The notes under the pieces are model-generated. The model saw only the letters and a program-made list of their open reading frames with translations. It was not told the origin of the DNA and ran no database searches. DNA of 64,000 nt, taken from contig JBANSL010000002.1 in NCBI GenBank assembly GCA_037127255.1, positions 10,646,001 through 10,710,000 of the forward strand. Reading direction: 5' to 3'. The position numbers and the translations under genes are program-made. Below, piece by piece: positions 54,101 through 64,000 of the stretch. Position 1 is the stretch's first letter. Each line of letters begins with the position of its first letter. This DNA is from Persicaria tinctoria (Eukaryota > Streptophyta > Magnoliopsida > Caryophyllales > Polygonaceae).

Positions 54101-57100
54101 GTCCACTATTATGGTATGCAACTGAACACGAAAAGAGTCAATAGGCAACATGTATGGATGCACCATATACCTTCAGACACCAGGACTTGGATTCTTATGC
54201 TATTTGCCAAGGGAGCCGAAAGCAATTGCTGTTTAAGGCAGGACAGTCTGATATTCTACTCCCGCACTAATAAAAATTGGAGTGCTTGCTTCCTGCATAC
54301 ACCGGAACTGAATCTGTTGCCTTAGTAGCCAATACAGTTGATTTAAAACGCTTGATGGTTTATATTGATACTGCAACTTTCATACGTATCCTTAACACAG
54401 TTTGTTTATCATACACTACTGTTTGTTCCATCCATGCTCTTTGTCAATTATCATTCTTGGTCTCATCAATATAATGTTCATCAGGTCGGCTAGGATTTGA
54501 ATTGGTTAGATTTTGGGTTTGGGCATTTTATGGGGTGAATAGTGTCAGATTAGCGAAAAGGTGCTCAACCCTGAGCCTTTAGGCCAGTGCATGCCTTGAA
54601 TTGTCATATAGTCATGACACTATTCTGCTTGGGTTTTCTACCGGAATCTATGACGAGAAAAGCGAGAAAATCTTGAGCTCACCATAGACAGTCACCTACC
54701 TTGGAGCTCTTACTAAGAAAAAGAGTTGGCTGTTTCAAGTTAATTAACTTTTACAGCCTGCCCTGTTTTGTTACTCCCTCCGTTCACAAATATAAGTCGT
54801 TTGACTTTCTTGCACGTTTTTTAAGGAGTTAAAAACTATATAAACTATTAACTTTTTTATTAAAATTTTAAAATAATATTATACTTAATACTAATAAGTA
54901 TAATATTTTTTTAAAAAATAATAAAAAAGTTAATATTTTATATACTAGTTTTTACCTCCTTAAAAAACGTGCCAGAAAGTCAAACGACTTATATTTGTGA
55001 ACGGAGGGAGTATAATTTTTTATTTTTTGACTTTTTGCACAACAAGGCTAGCTACTGTTTCAAGTTTCAGGCGTTGGGTAGAATATGGATTCTATCATGT
55101 TACTGTATGATTCGACTCTTGGCTAATTTTAGAAAAATTATGGATTATGATCCAGGAGTGTTTATTTGAAAATCTATGGATAGATTTTGGAAGATAGTGA
55201 CCATTGACAAATGTCAATTGTTTGTACTATACTACAATAGAGCATAAGGGTTTAAAACTTTAGGCTTTGAAGTCTTAAAACTTATGGTTGGGGATTTAGG
55301 TTTAGATTTTGTGGCTTTAGAGCCTTAGGGACTAGGTTGGCAAACAGAACTTTAGTTTTTTTAGGGATCTGCAATTTGTGTTTATAAGTCTTAGGATACA
55401 AGATCCATGTATTTATTTGACATCAATTGTCACTTTGATGGTTGAGATTCTTTCAAATCCGTCTGGAAAATTTTGTCGCGGATCTACCAGATCCAGACCC
55501 AATAATTCTTTAAAACATAATGAACTTAGCTATCTTAGTTAAGGGGTCCTAGATTGTAGCCTTGATTTTGCCATCCTTGTCTTCTCTGTTTTGATGCTTT
55601 TGCCATGTTAATCTCTTCTCCTATACGAGCTTGATGTTCCTTCTTGATCCCATTCCACCCTCTTTAACAAGTGACCCAGGCATCCAGCAAACATCAGTAA
55701 CAAACATATAATGAAGCTTCATTCTTAATTGCATTTCTCATGGTGGTTTGTGACTAAAATTTCATTTTTCAATTGATTTTGCAAGATTGAAGCAGTTTTA
55801 TGCTGTCAGTCATTATAATTTTGATATTTTTGCTGAAATTTTAGGCCCTATCTGAGTTGCATGATCAGATTCCTCCCTTCCCACGAAATGTCGCTATGAA
55901 GATCCTAGAAGAGGAATTAGGTTCTCCATCTGAACAAAACTTCAATTACATCTCTAAAGAACCTGTTGCAGCTGCTTCATTTGGACAGGTTATCTTCTTA
56001 TCTTTATTCATGCAAACTATTTATTTGCATATGTGGTATAATTTTAGTCAATTTTAGAGATTCCTGGAGTTAGCTTCCTCTAGTGATAATTTAAGTTCTT
56101 TTACTAGGGGGAACACCTTATGTTCAAAAGTTGGCTAGCATGTGTTGTAGGATAGACCTTGCCTTTGAACTATCGATAAGAATGTTAAAGTAGTTTGGAG
56201 GACTTAGTGCGAATTCTGTGCTCACATGTATGCCTAAATAAACTACAAATTATGCCTGGGAATTGCTCTGTTCATGATCAATTAGGAAGCAAGAATTACA
56301 CTGAGCTGGCAAATGCATTCTGTTTTACACTCGATCACATGATTTGTTTATGCATATTCAATCTCATCAAATTGCAGGTCTATCGGGGGATAACACTTGA
56401 TGGATGTGCTGTTGCAATCAAAGTTCAGCGCCCTAATTTGCATCATGTAGTGGCTCGTGATGTCTATATTATCCGCCTTGGGGTATGTACTAACACAATT
56501 ATTTTTGAATAAGAAATTCTTTTCTATTATATCTTGAGTGCGAACTTTAGGTTATTTCAGTTGGGCCTGCTACAAAAGATGGCAAAGAGAAAAAGTGATC
56601 CTCGCTTGTATGCTGACGAACTGGGGAAAGGTTTCATTGGCGAGTTGGACTACAGATTAGAAGCTGCAAATGCTTCTCAATTTTTGGTATTCTTGGACTC
56701 TCATTTCTGTTTATTTTAATCATGTATTTGTTCGTTATGCTACGATAAAAGGGCTTGAATATCTGTAATTCTATAATTGAGGATTAGTATTGAGTCCTGT
56801 ATTTAATGAACGGTGTTTCTATCCTATGCCCCAAGGGCATAGGATAAGCAACCCATATTGGGAAAGATTCCCTATATTTGGATGCATAGACCCTAGGAAA
56901 GCATTATTAAAAATGGCTAAAATCATTTAAATTTGGAAAATCTTTCTATTTATAACCTCTTATCCTATGCCCCAAGGGCATAGGATAGAAAAACCGTTTA
57001 ACGAATAGAAAATATCTTTTTTATGCGTATGTGTGTGTATATTCCTTGTGTATTTCTGCAGCTGAGATATTAGTTATTTCCAGTCACTCTTCTATCTGTT

Positions 57101-58120
57101 GCATGAATCATGATGTTGCTTAATTAACATTTGTTGATATATACTTATCCTAACACAATGGTTTATTTTCTTTTAGGAGGCCCATTCTTCATTTCCATTC
57201 ATGTATGTACCAAAAGTATTTCCACACCTAACTCGAAAGAGGGTCCTGACAATGGAATGGGTAGTAGGAGAGAATCCAAGTGACCTGCTTTCTGTGTCCA
57301 CAGGAGCTTCGGTGGATGGCCGTCCGGGATATTCTGATAAACAGAAGTTTGACGCAAGGCAACGTCTTCTGGATTTGGTTAGTCATTTTTTACTCCGAAA
57401 TTGTTTCTCCTACTTTATCTGAACTATTCTGAAGCTTTATATGACGGTGAATGTTTTGCGCTTTTGTTATGCTTCATCGTACTGGATGCTGATCTTGCCA
57501 TCTAGGAAATTCCTTATCACTCAGTCTTAGTGGAACTACCCGCATGTAAAAAGTATCTGATTAAATTGTATTACAGAATAGAGTTGGGGTGTAACTGATG
57601 ATTTTTTTTTTTTGGTCGAGGGTGTAACTGATGATTGAAATCATGTTGTTTGCCTTTATTTAATGCTTGATGAATGTGGAGAAAGGAACTGCACTAGTCA
57701 GAATTTAGCTATACAAGAATTTATTACCTTATATGTTCCTTTCTTCCAGGTTAATAAAGGAGTTGAAGCTTCTCTAACCCAGCTTCTTGAGACAGGACTA
57801 CTACATGCTGATCCTCATCCTGGGAATTTACGCTATACAACTTCTGGGCAAATAGGGTCGGTTAGGCTTGTGAACAGTGAAACTCTTTTACCTGATGCAC
57901 ACAGCTGTTTATCTTCTATTATTTTGTTGGCAGGTTTCTTGATTTTGGCTTAATGTGCCGAATGGAGAGCAAACATCAGTTGGCAATGCTTGCTTCCATA
58001 GTGCACATTGTTAATGGAGATTGGCCTTCCCTTGTCGATGCCCTAGCTGACATGGACGTTGTCCCACCTGGGACCAACACTCGTCTTTTTACACTGGTAA
58101 CTTCGCTTTCCTGCATCCTC

Positions 58121-58151
<31 letters not shown>

Positions 58152-61100
58152 TTGGGGGGGGGGGGGGGAGGGGAGGAGCTGGCTGTAATCGAGTACAACT
58201 GCACAATGGTTTTGCCTTTAATGCAGCGAGCAATTAATATCGTCGTGGTAATGATGAATTGACGATGCAGGAGCTAGAAAATTCCTTGGGAGAAGTACAA
58301 CTCAATGAAGGGATACCTGATGTCAAGTTCAGTAGGGTAAATATGAGCTTCTCCCTCTCTCAAAGGTCATCTTTTGGTTTTGCTTGTATCAGTTTCTTAT
58401 TACACATTTTCTTTGATGAAGGTTCTTGGCAAAATCTGGTCTTTGGCCTTCAAGTATAACTTCAGAATGCCTCCATATTATACTCTAGTCCTCCGTTCTT
58501 TGGCCTCATTCGAAGGTATGTGTCGGATACAATTTCCTCTTTTTGCTTTATTTATGTGGTTGGAATGGAGTCCCCTCTAGCCTTGGGTGATGATATTCCT
58601 AATACTCTATTGAACTTAACAAAATCAGACTGAAGTAAGCTAGCCTAGACTTCCTTAAGAACAATGCTGATAAATCTGAGAGGTCTGACAAGTAGGATTT
58701 TCAAGTAAGCAGTTCTGTACTATCTGCCTCATCTGCCCTCCATTCTCATTTTATTTATCACGCCTAATCATAATTCCAACCCCATCTGGACAGAAGTGCC
58801 CTTAGAGATAATGGGGCTTTCCATTTCAGTACAAACCCAAGCAAATTGCTTTTGCCAACTAACCCCCGACTTTTCCATTATTCTTTTGTACATTTAATTT
58901 TTGTGAAGATGTAATAAAGTGCTTTGGGTTGTTCTCTATTCTTTTTCAGATGCATTCTATTATTTGGTTGGTGATTCTGTTTAATTCACTTAACTGTAAA
59001 GTCTTTCCATTATTCTTTGGCTTCAAATGCATTCTAGACTTTGTGTATTTTGCACCAGGAAACTGGAAAATTATGCGAAGCCATCCTATCCAACTATCAG
59101 GCAGCAAAGTTTGTTTATGCATTATCATATAAGATTCTCTTAATTCCTCTTTCTTTCTTTTTTCTTTTCTTTTTCTTTTTTTTGGGGCTCCTTTAGTAAT
59201 CAATAGATTCAAAATTATATAAGGAAAAACAACATCAAATGGTTTGAACCTCAGAAAATCTTCAGCAAACCAACTAGTTGAACATTATGTGCACATTGAC
59301 TTATGTAGAGTCATAGAGATCTTTGATATTTATTTGGTGTTGCTTAATGATACCTTAATTTTGGATATTGGTCATTAATGCTACCAGTTCAGCAGCACAC
59401 ATTAACTAAAGTGTTATCTGCTCCATTCTCCAATGCTGCCGCTGTCAGCTGCACTACCATGTTACTGCACACTCATGTATTTACCCTTACTTTATTTGTC
59501 ATCAGGCTTGGCACTTGCAGCCGATGAGAACTTCAAAACTTTTGAAGCTGCATACCCTTATGTTGTTCGCAAACTGTTGACAGATAACTCGGAAACGTCA
59601 AGAAGAATTCTCCACTCTGTAAGAGCATATTGTTAATTCTACTGCATATTACTCTCTCAATGTTTTGCTGGTGCATGTCTTTCTCTGGGAACTCATATCT
59701 GAAGGTGCTTTAGTTACTTTTATTGAACCTATATTTTCCCAGCTTATTTAATTAGCATCAACACAGCAGAAATAAATAGAATTGGGAAGCAATTCCCCCT
59801 TACTCTTAAGATGGATGTTTGAAGGATCTCTCTTCATATTGTAAGTTCATGCCAGATCAAAGCAATTCTAGTCAATCTTCCTCTTCAAAACATATCAAAG
59901 GAAAAGAATGCCACGACGTGGAATACAGGACAAAGTAAAAGATAATTGGATTGACCAACATTCCAAAACTATTTGTTTGATAATTATAGGCTGCTACAAG
60001 ATATAGACTTGCTGAAGCCTCAAGCAGTATGATTCCAAACAATGGGTATTAGATCAGAGGAAATAATACATGAGTAGTATTGTGATAATTCGACAAATGT
60101 AAGTGCTAAAAATAGGTACACTTGAGTTTTGAAAGTAAAAGATTTGACAACAAAATACTCAGGGTTAGTGTGGACAAGTTCTAACTACTAAGGTAGAGGG
60201 GCGATAAATGTATTTTCTAAAATCCCTTGGGCACCATGTGAAATTTTTTAAATCATTATTGTCAATTTTGACTTAATTTTTTTAACCTAATCCAAGAGTT
60301 TTAGTCTTCTAGATTGGGCACAAAGGGTGTTTTGCCCCAGAGCCTGAGGACTACATAAGTTATAACTACTCATATCTTATGGTTGCTTGACCACATTAAT
60401 AGGTATAAGTGGTAATTACTAATCTAGAAATGAGAATGGTTTATTATAGATTTGTGCCACTGGATCATGAATTTTGATTATATTTGTTTTTTTTTGTGGA
60501 CTTGTGCACTTGAAGATTTTAGAAGAGAGCGAAATATCTACATCTTGAACTTAAGGTATAATGTGGGTAAAAAGAAACTAATAGCAAAGTGTGTCTCCTA
60601 GAAACCGATTGATTTTTGTTCAAAAATGGACGTGTGCCTTCTAGATTTCAGTGATTTTGTTCTTGACTTAAAATTATATTAACTAGAGGGTATTTGATAG
60701 ATTTTCTCTTGATTTTTCTCTGTTACAGATCTTTTTTCATTTTTTTTTGAAGCATGTCCTGTAATTTTTATCTTTTTTACAAGTAAATTTGAACTGGGAT
60801 CCTTGTGGCATTAGTCCAGAGAAACCAGTCCTTATCTTTAAGATTTCGGCTGTTGATTTTCACATTTTTAAAGAAAATTTTACTGGCTATTTATGCACCA
60901 TAGATGTTTGTTTTATTTCTTGTAATGTCAAGTGCCAATCTTAGTGGATTCTTTCTTGTAAAATGATGTCGTGCTTTTCCTCTTTCTGATATTTTCAAAG
61001 TCTCCCCCCTGCCTGAAATAGCTATTTCACACTTCCTTTTCGAAGTCTCCCCCTGCCTGAAATAGCTAGTTTGCAAATATCTTGCCTTTTTCAGGTTGTT

Positions 61101-62884
61101 TTGAACAAGAAAAGAGAATTTCAATGGCAGAGGCTTGGCCTTTTCTTAAGGGTAGGAGCTACAAGGTATGTCCATAATGTTATTTTATTTATGCTAGATA
61201 TGTAAGCATTATGCTGAGAAATAATGCGAAATGCGGATCACAAAAAACGGGGATACTAGGATATTGGAAGTATCATATCATAAAAAATACACTGATTGAT
61301 GAAGTTGTTTTATAATGATGTTGCTTCATATTCTCATTGCAATTCCCTATCTTATATAGTCCTTTTCTTTGTGATGAAACTCCTATAAAAATATAGTGTA
61401 AGAATGACCAAAAGTCTTCTTAATGGAGACACATTGGGACAAATGTCACAAATCATTCATTTCCACATCAGCAATTACAAACACTATGATATTGCAACCA
61501 AACAAACAAAGCAAATGGAACAATTCTGTGTTTAGGTTTTTGGGGGTATTAATTTGTCAAGCTTAATGTCTGTTGCAACCTGCAATTTGGTCCATAAGTT
61601 TCCCGGATTAGCTTACATTTCCATTCTGGTATAATTGTTGCCTGTTTATTATTCATATTTATAACTGGCTATCTATCAAGCTATGTATAACATTTGATTA
61701 GCTTATGGATTCAGTAATCCATTTGGGGAGGCTAGATAGTCAAGGGTTGAGAAACTCTGGATCCCTGGCATTTTAGTAAATACCGTTTGTTGCAATAATT
61801 GTTTTAGGTGAGGTTCCAGGAAACAATTGAAAACTTGAAACAAAACAAATTATAAGGCTAACCTTTTATGCTCTTGGTGATATGTTTTTGTTTGTGGTGG
61901 TTTAGCATCAGGAGTGAAGACCTGAACTCGATTCGCTCTAAACATGCCCTATCAACTTTTTTTTTAACAGGAAAGGGTTGCATAAGTTTGTGGCAGTCAA
62001 CAAAGGTGCCTCTGCCGAACCATCTGCATATATGAACAGAAACACATTCAGTGTTGCTAACTTTGTATTAAGGCTATTACCCTCAAGAGATGGCGTTGTG
62101 CTAAGGAGACTCTTGATGACTGCTGTAAGTGCATTCACTTACATATTTCCTCGAATAAATCCTGTTTCTTTCTACCGCTGATTGCAAGTCTTCTTTGAAG
62201 ATTGGATAATGAAGTTATATGGCATCACTCTGGACCCTAGAAACCTACCTCTTCTAATCTAAAACCCTATACTCCACACCCCAAAACCCTCTGACCCCTG
62301 CTTAGGTGTCCTCCACGGCTCCACCCGAATGCTATCCCTGGCAATGAGAATTACCCTTTCGCAAATACAATTTCTGGCTGTAACTGATCTCTAAAAATGA
62401 AAATTCCTCTAAATTTTAAACTTGTTCATAGTTAATTGGATATGATATACACTTTGAATTGAGCTTCTGATGGGAAATATATGCTTCACCTATACAGAAC
62501 GGTGCTTCAATGGTCCGAGCAGTGCTGTCTAATGAGGCTGTTGCATTTCGTCAGCAACTCTGTCAGGGTATTGCTGATATACTCTGCAAATGGATGGCTA
62601 CTCGCTTTGCTAAGGGAGATTCCTTTTTGTCTTACAACCTTGAAGGTTCACTTGTCAACTACGACGACTATCAGTCCATCTTGAGGGATAGACGGCTGAA
62701 AGTGATTTTCCTCAAGATAATGACCGACACAAGAAAAGATCCTTCGTTGTTTTTGAGGTTTTGCTGGAAATCCCTGGTTATATTGGCCTCTGCCTTGGCT
62801 CTTTCCTGTCATCGGCTTGTTGTCTCGCTATCCAAAGCCTATATAGGACAGATCAAGTTAGCTTCAGCCCAAGTTGCTTTCTGA
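51160..62884 (+). CDS. ABC1/ADCK-family atypical kinase, chloroplast type
   Basis: Sixteen exons: 51160-51487, 52143-52321, 53156-53321, 53451-53503, 55845-55988, 56378-56482, 56561-56686, 57177-57377, 57750-57856, 57934-58096, 58271-58336, 58422-58515, 59506-59618, 61095-61165, 61971-62124, 62498-62884. All are GT-AG and keep frame, giving 818 residues. The basic, Ser-rich start suits a plastid transit peptide. ABC1 hallmarks in order: KxGQ motif FIKVGQSLSTRPD (~222-234), Ala-rich loop PVAAASFGQVYRG (~282-294), AIK Lys (~305), GELDYRLEAAN (~352-361), catalytic LLHADPHPGNL (~451-461), LDFGLM (~472-477). Hydrophobic segments near the C-terminus (SLVILASALALS) may anchor it. Family members act in plastid prenylquinone and lipid metabolism and stress responses; the exact paralogue is not assigned. 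No break seen. Confidence 0.93.
53772..54052. mobile_element. Stowaway-like MITE in ABC1K intron 4
   Basis: About 281 bp with inverted ends ctccctctgatcataaatat and the complement of acttgtattgttgatcagagggag; subterminal aagtcatttta / caaaaatgact pair. Non-coding. Confidence 0.7.
54774..55010. mobile_element. Stowaway-like MITE in ABC1K intron 4
   Basis: 237 bp between TA dinucleotides. Ends ctccctccgttcacaaatat and atatttgtgaacggagggag are perfect inverted repeats; aagtcgtttgactttct / agaaagtcaaacgactt continue the pairing. It is the best-preserved Stowaway copy in the window, so probably the youngest. Confidence 0.92.
56811..56996. mobile_element. Small MITE with palindromic ends in ABC1K intron 7
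   Basis: 186 bp flanked by tttaatgaa and tttaacgaa (56802-56810 and 56997-57005), a 9-bp duplication with one difference. The roughly 40-bp inverted repeats (cggtgtttctatcctatg... and complement) each contain a perfect 11-bp hairpin atcctatgccc / gggcataggat with a 3-nt loop. Confidence 0.7.
58122..58170. repeat. TG microsatellite followed by long T and G runs
   Basis: (TG)n, then about 19 T and about 15 G, in ABC1K intron 10. Homopolymers of this length are error-prone in sequencing, so the exact length is uncertain. Confidence 0.8.
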
Positions 62885-63780
62885 ACCTGAGACAGCCAGA
62901 ACTTTTCTATTGCCGTAGCCTGCGGCAATAGCCTTGGAATGAAGAGATTGTATAATCAAACTATAGAGGAAGCTAATGCATAGATGATATGTAGGGGCTC
63001 CAATGTTTGTGGCAGAATCATCAGTCAAGGAGATGCTGTAGCCCTGCCTTTCCATCTTGCAGAGAGGAACTAAAACACAGAGAGGAACTCTCATCCGCCA
63101 TTAAATCCAAGCAAAAGAAGCTTTGCTTACACTGCAGATTTACTGGAAGACCCTAAATGTGTTACTTATCCACTAAGCTGGCCATCTTTATTTGACAAAG
63201 GAGGCAGAAAATGCATCTTAGCATATACACATGCACGTCTGTATAAACTATAAATTGATACGTCATTGTATAGGGATTGCTTGCTATGACCTCTGTTGTA
63301 TCTAGTGTTTTAGAATGTATAATAATCAATATCTATTTTTAACAAGTCCCGGAGATATTGTAGCAGTGAACTTCAATCCTACATGATGATCAGGCGAGTT
63401 GAGCCATAGGAGCTTGGATCACGGAAAAACTTTTGCCTCTTCGGCAAGACAGTAACTACCAATAAGAACTTGCACGTTAATTTAGGATGTACTCACCCAA
63501 GCATTTCCATGCGCTTTGCATTGTCTTCAAGTTTAGTCAGGCCTAAACTCGATAGGTCAATGAATAGACAGACGGAAAACGTCATAATACAACAAATCAC
63601 CATGATTTGGAAATAAACATTTTGTATAATTCAAGCAATATTTTGGTCGAGAATTCTTTGGAATAGGAAGACTTGAAAATTTGTTGTGCAATTTGATAAT
63701 TTTGTATTTATTCAATTTATATCACATAATTTTCTATTTATTCAATTTATACCACATAGTTGATCATATACTAATTTTTT
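62885..63780. other. 3' flank of the ABC1K gene
   Basis: Probable 3' untranslated region to about 63,330 (aataatcaat-type signals near 63,320), then AT-rich spacer. A small perfect inverted repeat tattgccgta...tgcggcaata lies at 62,908-62,931. No gene seen. Confidence 0.45.
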
Positions 63781-64000
63781 GGCCGCGTGATATCTGAGAG
63801 GCTTCTCTGTTCGCTCTCCCTAGCAGACAGCACTCTTCGCTCTCTCCGCGACACTGCGACAGGTACACTCTCCTTCTTCTCTTCTCTGCTCTTTCTTTGC
63901 TTCGCTTGTTGGAATCTATGGCTAATCCCGATTTGGAAATCTAGGGTTCTTGGCCTGTGCGTTTTTTTTAATTATTTATTTTTAATCTAGGGTTTGTTGC
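63781..64000 (+). other. Possible 5' leader exon of a gene running off the window
   Basis: A C/T-rich stretch (gttcgctctccctagcagac, ctctctccgcgacactgcga) is followed by CAG|gtacac at 63,861, a plausible donor, and then by T-rich intron-like sequence. This is the usual look of a plant 5' untranslated exon, but no coding sequence is included. Confidence 0.3.

Noticed and set aside
60990..61080. Short direct repeat gcctgaaatagcta in ABC1K intron 13
   Set aside because: A small local duplication near the acceptor with no evident function.
1..64000. CRISPR arrays, operons and bacterial-type signals
   Set aside because: Spliced genes and plant transposons show this is nuclear plant DNA; no regularly spaced repeat-spacer pattern is present.

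Overview
The window is nuclear DNA of a flowering plant, most likely a eudicot. It has GT-AG introns, AT-rich spacers full of small inverted-repeat transposons, and plant-specific gene types: a guanylate kinase with a plant N-terminal extension, a chloroplast-type ABC1 kinase, a dirigent protein and a wall-associated receptor kinase. I could run no database search. Family names rest on recognised motifs, and exon borders come from reading frame plus splice sites.

Layout. 1-8.5 kb holds no intact gene I recognise. It has a 168-bp tandem duplication carrying splice donors, one unidentified + strand coding exon, and on the - strand remnants of an acyl carrier protein gene and a MUT9-like casein kinase gene. 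10.6-15.1 kb is a nearly complete, young Ty1-copia element (- strand). 16.1-22.1 kb is a wall-associated kinase gene whose first intron holds six transposons and whose frame breaks between membrane segment and kinase. 23-27.5 kb is a nest of Mutator-like elements with 9-bp target duplications, plus a hAT-like element. 28.4 kb has an intact single-exon PH-domain gene that may sit inside a DNA transposon. 31.9-34.6 kb is a complete ten-coding-exon guanylate kinase gene (- strand). 35.4-41.4 kb is a full-length L1-type LINE with a perfect 16-bp target duplication. 42.3-48.5 kb is nested hAT, retro-inserted and Mutator-like DNA, the last holding a pair of inverted tRNA-like sequences. 48.8-49.4 kb is a dirigent gene (- strand). 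49.9-50.9 kb is a Mutator-like element carrying a SINE-like insertion. 51.2-62.9 kb is a 16-exon ABC1-family kinase gene, and the window ends with what may be the first exon of another gene.

The intact host genes (PH1-like, guanylate kinase, dirigent, ABC1K) are unrelated in pathway and appear to be independent loci separated by transposons. The two autonomous-type retroelements each carry a single in-frame stop in an otherwise long pol frame (copia: between protease and integrase; LINE: inside the endonuclease).

The best candidates for something undescribed are the two inverted tRNA-like sequences at 45.8 and 46.3 kb, whose stems differ by compensatory base changes, and the PH-domain gene inside a TTA-flanked inverted-repeat unit that interrupts an older hAT-like copy.
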